A stretch of 64,000 bases of DNA, from the NCBI GenBank assembly GCA_003243425.1, contig QFQP01000003.1, forward strand, positions 255,347 through 319,346. Direction: 5' to 3'. The DNA comes from Archangium gephyra. GTDB taxonomy: Bacteria > Myxococcota > Myxococcia > Myxococcales > Myxococcaceae. Numbering within the stretch: position 1 is the first letter of the stretch; the number at the start of each line of letters is the position of its first letter. Positions 53,289 through 63,870 of this stretch are shown here, piece by piece. Position numbers and translations under genes: made by a program. Below the pieces are notes generated by a model, which saw only the letters and a list, made by a program, of their open reading frames with translations, did not search any database and was not told the DNA's origin.

Positions 53289-53625
53289 GCCGCGCGACGT
53301 TCTCTTCGACCCACACCGTGAGCTGCTTCACGCGCTCGGCGGCTTCACGACCAATCGGCGTCAGCGAGTACTCCACGCGCGGCGGAATCTCCGGGTACGC
53401 CTTGCGGTGCACGAAGCCCTCTTCTTCGAGCTGCTGAAGCGTCTGGGCGAGCATCTTCTCGCTGACGCCGCCGACCTTCCGGGCCAGCTCGCGGAACCGG
53501 TACGTCTTCTCGAGCAGCGCGATCAGCACCAGCACGCCCCAGCGCGAGGTGAGCGTGTCGAGAATGCCCCGCGTCGGGCAGTCGTGCGCGTAGACGTTTC
53601 CCGGTGGCAGCTTGCGAGAGGCCAT
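53263..53625 (-). CDS. HxlR-family transcriptional regulator
   Basis: The 120-residue winged-helix protein has the HxlR pattern: 'DCPTRGILDTLTSRWGVLVLIALLE' with a redox-type Cys, 'GGVSEKMLAQTLQQLEEEGFV' as recognition helix, and 'PPRVEYSLTPIG' wing. HxlR proteins sense reactive aldehydes, quinones or oxidants through this Cys and control a divergent gene. ATG at 53625 is used; 53634 is also possible. It diverges from an NAD(P)H-binding protein gene with operator-like repeats between them. Confidence 0.9.
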   Translation of the reverse strand: MASRKLPPGNVYAHDCPTRGILDTLTSRWGVLVLIALLEKTYRFRELARKVGGVSEKMLAQTLQQLEEEGFVHRKAYPEIPPRVEYSLTPIGREAAERVKQLTVWVEENVARLKRAKKAA

Positions 53626-53633
53626 GCGAGGCA

Positions 53634-53670
53634 CTTACCAAAAGGTGGGTACTTGCGAGAAGTAAGTGCC
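53634..53670. promoter_or_regulatory. HxlR operator candidate
   Basis: TACTT-GCGAG-AAGTA (53650-53664) is a perfect inverted repeat. Beside it CACTTACC-AAAA-GGTGGGT is a looser one. The TACTT/AAGTA pattern resembles known HxlR-type sites (TACTTnnnnnAAGTA), and the stretch lies between the divergent HxlR and NAD(P)H-binding protein genes. Confidence 0.65.
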
Positions 53671-53713
53671 CGTCTTAATCCTCGACGCATCAACCCGTTT
53701 GAGGAGCAACAGA

Positions 53714-54559
53714 ATGATCGTGGTCACTGGAGCATCAGGTCAGCTGGGTCGTCTCGTCGTCGAACAACTGCGCGCGAAGAACGAGAAGGTCGTCGCCGCG
53801 GTGCGCACGCCCGAGAAGGCGCAGGCGCTGTCGTCGCTGGGCGCCGAGGTTCGCTGGGCCGATTACGACAAGCCCGAATCGCTCGAAGCGGCGTTCAAGG
53901 GCGCCGACAAGCTGCTGCTCATCTCGGGCAGTGACGTCGGCAAGCGGGTGCCGCAACACCAGGCGGCCATCGACGCGGCGAAGAGGGCCGGCGTGAAGCT
54001 GCTCGTCTACACGAGCGCACCGAAGGCTTCGACCAGCGGCCTCAAGCTGGCTGGCGAGCACAAAGCGACCGAAGCGGCGATCATCGCCAGCGGCGTGCCG
54101 TACGTGTTCCTGCGCAACGGCTGGTACATCGAGAACTACACGCGCGGTCTCGAGGGCACGCTGGCGCAAGGCGCGGTGTATGGCGCGGCGGCCGACGGCC
54201 GTATCTCGGGGGCGTCACGGGCCGACTTTGCAGCGGCCGCCGTCGCGGTGCTCACCACGCCCGGCCACGAAGGGAAGATCTACGAGCTGGGCGGCGCCCC
54301 GTTCACCATGAAGGACTTCGCCGACAAGGTCTCGGCGTGGTCGGGCAAGACCATCAACTACGTGAACATGAGCGAGCGCGAATATCGCGACCTGCTGGTG
54401 AAGGTCGGTCTTCCGGCGCCGTTCGCGGAGATCCTCGCCGACTCCGACGCCAACATCGCGAAGGGTGCGCTCGAGATTCCCGGCGGCGATCTGCAGAAGC
54501 TCATCGGCCGCGCGCCCGAGACCGTCGAGCAGGTGCTCGCTCGTCTGCCGAAACCTTGA
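53714..54559 (+). CDS. NAD(P)H-binding quinone-oxidoreductase-like protein (QorB/YtfG type)
   Basis: The ATG at 53714 has GAGGAG 8 nt upstream. The 281-residue atypical SDR has the Rossmann motif 'MIVVTGASGQLGRLVVEQL', 'LLLISGSDVGKRVPQHQAA' and 'SGVPYVFLRNGWYIENY'. Relatives (YtfG/QOR2) reduce quinones with NADPH. Pairing with an HxlR regulator is common for this type and suggests induction by electrophiles. A terminator follows the stop. Confidence 0.9.
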   Translation: MIVVTGASGQLGRLVVEQLRAKNEKVVAAVRTPEKAQALSSLGAEVRWADYDKPESLEAAFKGADKLLLISGSDVGKRVPQHQAAIDAAKRAGVKLLVYTSAPKASTSGLKLAGEHKATEAAIIASGVPYVFLRNGWYIENYTRGLEGTLAQGAVYGAAADGRISGASRADFAAAAVAVLTTPGHEGKIYELGGAPFTMKDFADKVSAWSGKTINYVNMSEREYRDLLVKVGLPAPFAEILADSDANIAKGALEIPGGDLQKLIGRAPETVEQVLARLPKP

Positions 54560-54566
54560 AGAACCA

Positions 54567-54599
54567 CGGCGGTGGCGCTCACGAGGAGCACCACCGCCG
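54567..54599. terminator. Bidirectional terminator between convergent genes
   Basis: CGGCGGTGG (54567-54575) pairs with CCACCGCCG (54591-54599), with a further GCTC/GAGC pairing toward the loop. It lies between the NAD(P)H-binding protein stop and the aceA stop. AGAAAACG follows on the right, giving the leftward transcript its U-rich context. Confidence 0.7.
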
Positions 54600-54607
54600 A
54601 GAAAACG

Positions 54608-55885
54608 TCAGAACTGGTGCTGCTCGGTCGAGTCGTGCAGCGCCTTGGTCTCCGACAGACCGCCCGAGATCACCTCGGCGACGACGTCGAAGTAGCCGGT
54701 GCCGACTTCACGCTGATGGCGCGTCGCCGTGTAGCCCTGCTTCTCAGCGTTGAACTCGGCCTGCTGCAGCTGGCTGTAGGCCGCCATGCCGCCCTCGCGG
54801 TACTGCGAGGCGAGCTCGAACATTCCGTAGTTGAGCGAGTGGAAGCCGGCGAGCGTGACGAACTGGTACTTGTAGCCCATCGCTCCCAGCTCACGCTGGA
54901 ACTTCGCGATCGTCGCGTCGTCGAGGTTCTTCTTCCAGTTGAACGACGGCGAGCAGTTGTACGCGAGCATCTTGTTGGGGAACTTCTCGCGGATGGCCTC
55001 CGAGAAGCGCTTGGCCTGCTTGAGGTCCGGCGTGCTCGTCTCGCACCAGATGAGGTCGGCGTACGGCGCGTAGGCGAGGCCGCGGGCGATCGCGAAGTCG
55101 TCGCCGTTGCCCTTCAGACGGTAGAAGCCTTCGGCCGTGCGGTCCTTGCTGGCGATGAACGGCAGGTCGCGCTCGTCGATGTCGCTGGTGATGAGCTTGG
55201 CCGACTGCGCGTCGGTGCGCGCGATGAGCACCGTGGGCACGTCGCACACGTCGGCAGCCAGGCGAGCCGACACGAGGCTGCGAATGAACTGCGAGGTCGG
55301 CACCAGCACCTTGCCGCCCATGTGGCCGCACTTCTTTTCCGACGCGAGCTGGTCTTCGAAGTGAACGCCGCCGGCGCCCGCTTCGATCATCGCCTTCATC
55401 AGCTCGAACACGTTGAGCGGGCCACCAAAGCCGGCTTCAGCGTCAGCCACCATCGGCACCAGCCAGTTGCGGTCCTTCTTGCCTTCCGCGTGGTCGATCT
55501 GATCGGCGCGGCGCAGCGCCGAGTTGATGCGCTTGACCAGCGTGGGCACCGAGTCGACCGGGTACAGCGACTGGTCGGGGTACATCTGACCCGAGGTGTT
55601 GGCGTCGGCGGCGACCTGCCAACCCGAGATGTAGAGCGCCTCGAGGCCCGCGCGAACCATCTGCACGGCCTGGCCGCCGGTCATCGCGCCGAGCGCGTTC
55701 ACGTAGCTGCGGGTGTTGATGAGCTCCCACAGGCGCATCGCGCCGAGTCGGGCCAGCGTGTACTCAATCTTGACCGAGCCACGGAGCTTCTCGACGTCGG
55801 CCTTCGAGTAGGGCCGCGTGATGCCGTCGAAGCGGTTCGCGTGCAGGTCGCCAGTGGTCAGGTTCGTCTTCGCGGTCTCGGTCAT
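54608..55885 (-). CDS. aceA: Isocitrate lyase
   Basis: The 425-residue product has the ICL catalytic loop 'EKKCGHMGGKVL' with nucleophile Cys186, metal-site residues in 'ADAEAGFGG' and a C-terminal 'NYGMFELA'. It cleaves isocitrate to glyoxylate and succinate in the cytoplasm. AAGGAG is about 7 nt before the ATG at 55885. It lies 103 nt downstream of aceB, so the order is aceB-aceA. Needed for growth on acetate or fatty acids. Confidence 0.96.
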   Translation of the reverse strand: MTETAKTNLTTGDLHANRFDGITRPYSKADVEKLRGSVKIEYTLARLGAMRLWELINTRSYVNALGAMTGGQAVQMVRAGLEALYISGWQVAADANTSGQMYPDQSLYPVDSVPTLVKRINSALRRADQIDHAEGKKDRNWLVPMVADAEAGFGGPLNVFELMKAMIEAGAGGVHFEDQLASEKKCGHMGGKVLVPTSQFIRSLVSARLAADVCDVPTVLIARTDAQSAKLITSDIDERDLPFIASKDRTAEGFYRLKGNGDDFAIARGLAYAPYADLIWCETSTPDLKQAKRFSEAIREKFPNKMLAYNCSPSFNWKKNLDDATIAKFQRELGAMGYKYQFVTLAGFHSLNYGMFELASQYREGGMAAYSQLQQAEFNAEKQGYTATRHQREVGTGYFDVVAEVISGGLSETKALHDSTEQHQF

Positions 55886-55988
55886 GACTTCTCTCCTTCG
55901 GTTTGGTGCTGCGGGCAGGTCGGTGCCGTTCACGGCTCCAGAAATTTGGAAACCGTGTCGGGTCACCGCTTGGGTTCGGTGATTCAGG

Positions 55989-57503
<1,515 letters not shown>

Positions 57504-57848
57504 CACTGCCTCCGGTAAATCGGTGAACCCTGCAAAGGCCCGATACGCGAAGGAAAATAGCGACGGCTTTCACGCCTGACAAGCCGCGTCAGAGTGAAAA
57601 TCTGGCGACACCTGTAAATCCAGTCAACGATTCATAGGGACTCAAAACAAATCGCGCATTTACAGATTCACGATGTTTCAAGTCGGCAACTTCACAGCCT
57701 GAAAATTCTGAAGTTTTCAGGTGAGCTCGCGAATGCAATCGACAGCGAACGATCGGCTCCACGCATTTTTCGAGGCGGACTTCCACTGCGGCGTGGGCGA
57801 GCAGACCGCGCTGATGCCCGCACGATCCCTGCGTGTTACGGCGCGCCC
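57504..57848. promoter_or_regulatory. Promoter region of aceBA and the divergent hydrolase
   Basis: No gene is seen in these 345 bp, which are more A/T-rich than the rest of the window. CCTGAAAA-TTCTGAAG-TTTTCAGG (57698-57721) is a perfect 8-bp inverted repeat. CTGTAAAT near 57612 and ATTTACAG near 57657 are inverted copies of each other. These are candidate operators for control of aceBA or the rightward hydrolase. Confidence 0.5.
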
Positions 57849-58583
57849 ATGCTCTCTCGTCGTGAATTGTTGATCGCGGCCGCCGCGGCGCCGGCCTTCG
57901 CGCAGAACGGTTCACACGGCTTCGTGCTCGTTCACGGCGCGTGGCACGGAGGCTGGTGCTGGGACGCGGTCATCAAGAAGCTGGGAAAGCGTGCGGTCGC
58001 TCCGACGCTCACGGGTCTTGCCGAACGTGCGCGCGAGCTGACGCCGGAAGTGAACCTCTCCACACACGTGATGGACGTCGTCGGCACCTGCGCCAACTTC
58101 GAGCGCGTCACGCTGGTGGGGCACAGCTACGCGGGCCTCGTCATCACGGCCGCGCTCGACGCGCTCAGCGAGAAGATCGAACGGCTCGTGTACCTCGACG
58201 CGTTTCTGCCGGCGAACGGTCAGACCGGGTTCGATCTGATGAAGAAGGAATATGGGCAGCACTGGCGGGAGAAGGCGAAGAGCGGCGCGGTTCCTCCCAT
58301 GCTGTCTGCGAAAGCGATGGGCATCGACGACCCGAAGCTCGCCAGGGAGGTCGACGCGAAGCTCACGTCCCACCCCATCGCGACCTTCGAGTCGAAGGTG
58401 CAGTTCGACGAAGCCACGTGGAAGCGCGTGAAGAAGACGTACATCCGCTGCGCGCGGTACGCCGGGTTCGGCCCCACCGCTCAACGCGCGAAGACCCTCG
58501 GGCTCGACGTGCGCGAGCTCGACTGCGGTCACGACGCGATGCTCGCGGCGCCCGAAGCACTGAGCAGGCTCCTGATCGCCTGA
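57849..58583 (+). CDS. Alpha/beta hydrolase with Tat-type signal (esterase/hydroxynitrile-lyase-like)
   Basis: The 244-residue protein begins with 'SRRELLIAAAAAPAFAQ', a twin-arginine signal. The hydrolase core has 'FVLVHGAWHGGWCWD', nucleophile Ser in 'VGHSYAG' and a final His in 'LDCGHDAML'. This is the pattern of methylesterase/hydroxynitrile-lyase family members. It would act in the periplasm. Substrate unknown. No clear ribosome site precedes the ATG. Confidence 0.85.
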   Translation: MLSRRELLIAAAAAPAFAQNGSHGFVLVHGAWHGGWCWDAVIKKLGKRAVAPTLTGLAERARELTPEVNLSTHVMDVVGTCANFERVTLVGHSYAGLVITAALDALSEKIERLVYLDAFLPANGQTGFDLMKKEYGQHWREKAKSGAVPPMLSAKAMGIDDPKLAREVDAKLTSHPIATFESKVQFDEATWKRVKKTYIRCARYAGFGPTAQRAKTLGLDVRELDCGHDAMLAAPEALSRLLIA

Positions 58584-58749
58584 TGCCAGTCTCGACAAAA
58601 CGCGTGCTGCTTCGGTGGCCACGACCGGGGCGAGCTGGCGCGCACGGGTCGCGGCGGCTCTTGCGACAGGCAGTCCCGTCAGGGTTCACGCACGGTGGTG
58701 CTGATCTCCACCTTCGCGCCGCGCTGATCTGTGCGATTTTGAGCGCGCT
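58584..58749. other. Gene-free spacer
   Basis: No gene, repeat or clear promoter is recognised in these 166 bp between the hydrolase and helicase genes; GTGCGATTTTGAGC occurs just before the helicase start. Confidence 0.5.
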
Positions 58750-61281
58750 TTGAGCACCGCGCCTCTCGCTGCCCTCCTGCCGAAACCCGGCGAACCGAAA
58801 CTCACCCCCGACGCGGTGCTCGACCGCTTCGTCCAGTACGCGACCACCACGGGGCTCTCGCTCTACCCCGCGCAGGAAGAAGCGGTGCTCGAGCTGCTGG
58901 GCGGCAAGCACGTGGTGCTCGCCACGCCCACGGGGTCGGGAAAGTCGATGGTCGCCCTCGCCTTCCACTTCATGGCGATGGCCGAGGGAAAAACGAGCTT
59001 CTACACCTGCCCCATCAAGGCGCTGGTGAACGAGAAGTTCTTCGCGCTGTGCGACGCGTTCGGTGCCGAGAACGTCGGCATGATGACCGGTGACGCGGCC
59101 ATCAACCGCAAGGCGCCGATCATCTGCTGCACCGCCGAGATCCTCTCGTCACTCGCCATTCGGGAGCAGCGCCTGTTCGCCGAGTGCGTGGTGATGGACG
59201 AGTTCCACTACTACGGCGACAAGGAGCGCGGCGTCGCCTGGCAGGTGCCGCTGCTCGCCATGCCCGAGACGCAGTTCCTGTTGATGTCGGCCACGCTCGG
59301 CGACACCTCGGCCATCAGCAAGAGCCTCACCGACATCACGAAGCGCGAAGTCGCCGAGGTGCGCAGCGCGCAGCGCCCGGTGCCGCTGGAGTTCTCGTAC
59401 GCCGAGACGCCACTGCACGAGACCGTGCAGGAACTGATGAGCGCGAACAAAGCGCCCGTCTACCTCGTGAACTTCTCGCAGCGCGCCGCCGCCGAACAGG
59501 CGCAGAACCTGATGTCGATCGACGTCTCGTCGAAGGAAGACAAGGCGAAGATCAAGGAAGCGCTCGCCGGCTTCCGGTTCGACACGCCGTTCGGCAAGGA
59601 GCTCAAACGCTTCCTCGCGCACGGCATCGGCCTGCATCACGCGGGGCTGCTGCCGAAGTACCGGCGCCTGGTCGAGCGCCTCGCGCAACAGGGCCTGCTC
59701 AAGATCGTCAGCGGCACCGACACCCTCGGCGTGGGCGTCAACATTCCCATTCGCACCGTGCTCTTCACGCAGCTGTGCAAGTTCGACGGCGAGAAGACCG
59801 TGATTCTCCCGGTGCGCGACTTCCATCAGATCTCGGGGCGCGCTGGCCGCAAGGGCTTCGACGACATCGGCTACGTGATCGCGCAGGCGCCCGCGCACGT
59901 GATCGAAAATGCGAAGCTCGCGCAGAAGAAGGCCGAGGGAAAAAAGAACGTCACCATGCAGAAGCCGCCGACGAAGGGCTACGTGCACTTCGACGCGTCG
60001 ACGTTCGAGAAGCTGCGCACGCAACAGCCCGAGAAGCTGGAATCACGGTTCAGCGTCACCCACGGCCTCATCATCTCGCTGCTGCAGGCCTACGAAGACA
60101 GCGCGGAGCACGGCTACCAACGTCTGGTCGAGCTCATCGGCATCTCGCACACCTACGACCTCAACAAGGTGCGCCTGCGCAAACATGCCCGCACGTTGAT
60201 GCGCTCGCTGGTCGACGCCGGCATCGTCACCATCGAAAAGAACCAGCGCGGCTTTCCGAAGCGGCCACGCGTGTTGCCGGGACTGCAGCGCGACTTCTCG
60301 TTGAACCACTCGTTGTCGCTCTACCTGCTCGAGGTGCTGCTCAAGCTCGACCCGCAGAGCGAGACCTACGCGCTCGACGTGGTCTCGTGCGTGGAATCGA
60401 TTCTCGAGAGCCCCGACGCCGTTCTCTATTCCCAGCTCGACAAAGCGAAGGGGAAGAAGATCAACGAGCTCAAGGCGCAGGGCGTGGAATACGACGAGCG
60501 CATGAAGGAGCTTGAGAAGGTCGAGTATCCCAAGCCGCTCGCGCCGCTCATCTACGGCACGTTCGACGAATTCGTGGCGAAGCACCCGTGGGTCGCCAGC
60601 GAGAACATCCGCCCCAAGAGCATCGCGCGCGAGCTGTTCGAGACCGCGCAGACCTTCAACGACTACGTGAAGGAGTACGGGCTGCAGCGCAGTGAAGGGG
60701 TGCTGCTCCGCTACCTGTCGGATGCGTACAAGACGTTGATGCAGAACGTGCCCGAAGCGGTGCGCAACGAGCAGCTCGACGACATCGCCGCGTTCCTGCT
60801 CACCACGCTCAAGCACACCGACTCGTCGCTCGTGGCCGAGTGGGAGTCGATGCGTTACGGCCGTGAGCTGGGCGTGGTCACGCCTCCCGGAGAAGACGCA
60901 CCGAAGCCGCGCATCGACCTCGCGAAGAACCCCAAGGCGCTCGCGGCTCGTGTGCGCGCCGAGATGCATCAGCTGGTGCGGCTGCTGGCGCGAAAGTCGT
61001 ACGACGACGCGGCCGAGCAGCTCGGGCTCGAGAGCGGCGCAGACCTCGAGAAGTGGCTCGCCCCGTACTGGGAGGAGCACGCGTACATCGACATCACGCC
61101 GCGGGCGCGACAGCCTGTGTTGACGCAGCTCATTCCCGACGGAGATCGAAAGTGGACTGCCCGTCACTCGCTCGTCGACGCGAAGGGCGAGCAGGACTGG
61201 TACATCGAGGGTGTCGTCGATCTCACGGAGCGCGACGACGTCGATGGCGCGCTCGTCACGGTGCGTCACATCGGCCGGTAA
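58750..61281 (+). CDS. Ski2-like DExH-box RNA helicase (DUF3516-type)
   Basis: The 843-residue protein is a superfamily 2 helicase: Walker A 'ATPTGSGKS' (about 58-66), DEFH box (about 150-153), 'LLMSATLGD', 'GIGLHHAGLLPKYRRLVERL' and motif VI 'QISGRAGRKGFDD'. This is the Ski2/Mtr4 arrangement with a C-terminal DUF3516-type helical domain. It probably unwinds RNA in decay or ribosome processing. The start is TTG, since no ATG is in frame upstream and the frame closes shortly before; it is therefore the least certain part. Confidence 0.9.
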   Translation: MSTAPLAALLPKPGEPKLTPDAVLDRFVQYATTTGLSLYPAQEEAVLELLGGKHVVLATPTGSGKSMVALAFHFMAMAEGKTSFYTCPIKALVNEKFFALCDAFGAENVGMMTGDAAINRKAPIICCTAEILSSLAIREQRLFAECVVMDEFHYYGDKERGVAWQVPLLAMPETQFLLMSATLGDTSAISKSLTDITKREVAEVRSAQRPVPLEFSYAETPLHETVQELMSANKAPVYLVNFSQRAAAEQAQNLMSIDVSSKEDKAKIKEALAGFRFDTPFGKELKRFLAHGIGLHHAGLLPKYRRLVERLAQQGLLKIVSGTDTLGVGVNIPIRTVLFTQLCKFDGEKTVILPVRDFHQISGRAGRKGFDDIGYVIAQAPAHVIENAKLAQKKAEGKKNVTMQKPPTKGYVHFDASTFEKLRTQQPEKLESRFSVTHGLIISLLQAYEDSAEHGYQRLVELIGISHTYDLNKVRLRKHARTLMRSLVDAGIVTIEKNQRGFPKRPRVLPGLQRDFSLNHSLSLYLLEVLLKLDPQSETYALDVVSCVESILESPDAVLYSQLDKAKGKKINELKAQGVEYDERMKELEKVEYPKPLAPLIYGTFDEFVAKHPWVASENIRPKSIARELFETAQTFNDYVKEYGLQRSEGVLLRYLSDAYKTLMQNVPEAVRNEQLDDIAAFLLTTLKHTDSSLVAEWESMRYGRELGVVTPPGEDAPKPRIDLAKNPKALAARVRAEMHQLVRLLARKSYDDAAEQLGLESGADLEKWLAPYWEEHAYIDITPRARQPVLTQLIPDGDRKWTARHSLVDAKGEQDWYIEGVVDLTERDDVDGALVTVRHIGR

Positions 61282-61305
61282 CGTCAGATCTTTGAGGTTG
61301 TGAGC

Positions 61306-61332
61306 GCGCGCACGTCAACGCAACGTGCGCGC
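61306..61332. promoter_or_regulatory. Strong hairpin directly before a start codon
   Basis: GCGCGCACGT pairs perfectly with ACGTGCGCGC over a 7-nt loop (CAACGCA). It ends 1 nt before the ATG at 61334, and a GTG start candidate at 61325 lies inside the right arm. It could end helicase transcription or block ribosome access to the mannosyltransferase mRNA. No U-run follows. Confidence 0.6.
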
Positions 61333-61333
61333 A

Positions 61334-62464
61334 ATGGGCACGGTCGCGCAGACGCAGCAGTGGCACTGGCCGCTCGTTCGCGCGCTGCCGATCGGGCTGC
61401 TCAGCGTCACGCTGGCGACGCTGGGCTCGCTGCTGTTTCCGCCGACGAATTGGATGCCGTCGGACGTGCCCGACGTGGCGTTCATCGAAGCGCTCGTTCG
61501 CTGGGATGCGGGTTGGTATGGCGAGATCGCGCAGAACGGGTACTGGCTGCGTGAGGGTCAGCAGAGCCCGGTCGCGTTCTTCCCGCTGTACCCGATGGTG
61601 ATTCGCGGCGTCGCCTGGCTCGGCGTCAACCGGTGGGTCGCAGGCATCGCCGTCTCGTTCATCAGCGCGATGGCGGCGCTCGCGTTGTTTCACCGGTGGG
61701 CACAGCGGGTGGCGCCGGGTTACGCGTCGACCGCGTTCTGGCTGCTCGCGCTCTACCCGTTCGCTGAATACCTCTACGGCGTCGTCTATTCCGACGCGCT
61801 GTTCCTGCTGTGTTCGGTGGGCGCGTTTCTCGCGCTCGAGAAGGACAGGCCCATCGTCTCGGCGGTGCTCGGGGCAGCTGCGTGTGCATGCCGTCCCGTG
61901 GCGCCGGCGGTCGTGGTCGGTCTGCTGACGCGCAGCATCGAGCGGCGTCGCAAGGCTGGTCAGCCGCTGCGCTTCATCGACTTCGTGCCTGCGCTCGCCG
62001 GCCTGGGGCTGGTGGCGTTCATGGGCTACCTCGAATACCGCTTCGATGATCCGCTCGCGTTCGCGCACGTGCAGGGCGTGCCCGGGTGGGAACAGCCGCC
62101 GGGCTGGGAGTCGTGGCTCAAGGTGAGCTTCTTCAAGACGATGTACCCGCGCGTCGCGCCGGCGGTGGCGGTGCGGCTTGGCGGACACGCGCTCGTCACC
62201 GTCGCTGCGCTCGCGCTCGCCGTTCCGACGTTCAAACGGCTTGGCTGGGGCTACGGCGCGTACGTGCTGGTGGTGGTGGGAATTCCGGCCATCTCGAGCA
62301 AGGACTTCCAGGGCCTCGGCCGCTACGTCATCGCTGCGTTCCCGTTGTTCGTCACGGTCAGCATGTTGCTCAAGCCGCTGGCGCGGCGAATCGTGACGAT
62401 CGCGTCAGCGGGGTTGCTGATCTGCTGCGCGCTGGCGATCGGCGCGGGGTCCTACGTCGCGTAG
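61334..62464 (+). CDS. PIG-V-like mannosyltransferase family membrane protein
   Basis: The 376-residue polytopic protein has about nine membrane segments. An early acidic loop reads 'RWDAGWYGEIAQNGYW', followed by 'SPVAFFPLYPMVIRG' and 'LYPFAEYLYGVVYSDALFLL'. These are features of the PIG-V/GPI-mannosyltransferase-like GT-C family, which uses lipid-linked sugars on the outer membrane face. The start given is ATG; GTG at 61325 lies in a hairpin. The next gene is 40 nt downstream and encodes another sugar-nucleotide-type enzyme. Confidence 0.75.
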   Translation: MGTVAQTQQWHWPLVRALPIGLLSVTLATLGSLLFPPTNWMPSDVPDVAFIEALVRWDAGWYGEIAQNGYWLREGQQSPVAFFPLYPMVIRGVAWLGVNRWVAGIAVSFISAMAALALFHRWAQRVAPGYASTAFWLLALYPFAEYLYGVVYSDALFLLCSVGAFLALEKDRPIVSAVLGAAACACRPVAPAVVVGLLTRSIERRRKAGQPLRFIDFVPALAGLGLVAFMGYLEYRFDDPLAFAHVQGVPGWEQPPGWESWLKVSFFKTMYPRVAPAVAVRLGGHALVTVAALALAVPTFKRLGWGYGAYVLVVVGIPAISSKDFQGLGRYVIAAFPLFVTVSMLLKPLARRIVTIASAGLLICCALAIGAGSYVA

Positions 62465-62504
62465 CGCTTGACGACCGACCGGCGCGCGGCCAGACCGCTG
62501 CGTC

Positions 62505-63767
62505 ATGACGCACGTCGAGACGTTGATCATCGGAGCTGGCGTTTCAGGTCTCTCCACCGCAGCTGCGCTCGGCAGAGGCGCCGACCTCGTGGTGCTGGAG
62601 CGCGACTCGGAGATCGGCGGCTACTGCAAGACGGTGAAGAAAGACGGCTTCGTGTGGGACTACTCGGGCCACTTCTTCCACTTCAAGAATCGCGACATCG
62701 AGCAGTGGCTGGTCGAGCGCATGCCGGGCCAGAACATCCGCAAGGTCGAGAAGAAATCGTTCATCTCGTACGCGGGCCGGCAGATCGACTTCCCGTTTCA
62801 GAAGAACATTCACCAGCTGCCGCAGCAGGACTTCATCGATTGTCTGTACGACCTCTACTTCGCGCGCGCCGCCGGCATGCCGCAGCAACCCGAGAACAAC
62901 TTCAAAGAGATGCTGTACGCCCGCTTCGGCAAGTCGATCGCCGAGAAGTTCCTGATTCCGTACAACGAGAAGCTCTACGCAACCGACCTCGCGACGCTGG
63001 ATCGCGATGCCATGGGCCGCTTCTTCCCGTTCGCGGACCTCACCGACATCGTCAAGAACATGCGCCAGGCGGACAACGCCTCGTACAACGCGACCTTCAC
63101 GTACCCCGAAGGCGGCGCCATCGAATACGTGAAGGCCATCGCCAGTGAGGTCGAGGCGTCGTCGATTCACTTGAACGAGGGCGTCGAGAGCATCGACCTC
63201 GAGAACAAGATCGTGCGTACCTCGAAGGGCGAGTACCGCTTCGAGAACCTCGTCACCTCGGCGCCGTTTCCTTCGTTGCTGAAACTCTGCGGCCTGCCGG
63301 TAGACGAGCAGATCTACACGTGGAATCAGGTGCTGGTCTTCAACCTGGGCTTCGACAGCAAGGGCCCGAAGGACACGCACTGGGTGTACTTCCCCGACCG
63401 CTCGCTCGCGTTCTACAGAATCGGTTTCTACGACAACATCTTCGACCACCCGCGCATGAGCCTCTACGTGGAGGTGGGTTTCCCGCGCGGCGCGAAGGTC
63501 GATGTCGATGCCACGCGCGAGCAGGTGCTCGATGGTCTACGCCGCGAAGGCGTCATTACGACGCAGAAGCTCGTGGCGGAGCAGTCCGTGTTGATGAACC
63601 CCGCCTACGTGCACATCACGCGCGAGTCGAATACCGAGGTCGCCACGTTGAAGCAGCAGTTGGCGGCGAACGGCGTGCATTCCATCGGCCGCTACGGCTC
63701 GTGGACGTACTGCAGCATCGAAGACAACATCATCGAGGCGCGACAGCTCGTCGCTTCGATGCGTTGA
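62505..63767 (+). CDS. UDP-galactopyranose-mutase-like FAD protein
   Basis: The 420-residue flavoprotein has the N-terminal Rossmann motif 'LIIGAGVSGLSTAAALG', 'VLERDSEIGGYCKTV' and the UGM-type 'FVWDYSGHFFHFKN' segment, then 'RFGKSIAEKFLIPYNEKLY' and a C-terminal 'SIGRYGSWTYCSIEDNIIEA' FAD loop. UGM converts UDP-galactopyranose to the furanose form; protoporphyrinogen-oxidase-like proteins are the alternative. The neighbouring mannosyltransferase suggests glycan synthesis. Confidence 0.82.
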   Translation: MTHVETLIIGAGVSGLSTAAALGRGADLVVLERDSEIGGYCKTVKKDGFVWDYSGHFFHFKNRDIEQWLVERMPGQNIRKVEKKSFISYAGRQIDFPFQKNIHQLPQQDFIDCLYDLYFARAAGMPQQPENNFKEMLYARFGKSIAEKFLIPYNEKLYATDLATLDRDAMGRFFPFADLTDIVKNMRQADNASYNATFTYPEGGAIEYVKAIASEVEASSIHLNEGVESIDLENKIVRTSKGEYRFENLVTSAPFPSLLKLCGLPVDEQIYTWNQVLVFNLGFDSKGPKDTHWVYFPDRSLAFYRIGFYDNIFDHPRMSLYVEVGFPRGAKVDVDATREQVLDGLRREGVITTQKLVAEQSVLMNPAYVHITRESNTEVATLKQQLAANGVHSIGRYGSWTYCSIEDNIIEARQLVASMR

Positions 63768-63870
63768 CGATTCTGGGCTCGACGACTTGTTGAACGAGTC
63801 AAGCGCGGCGAGCGGATTTCGTCGGCTCACGTCGTCCAGGCGAATGGCGAAGACCACGTGGAATCGCCCA

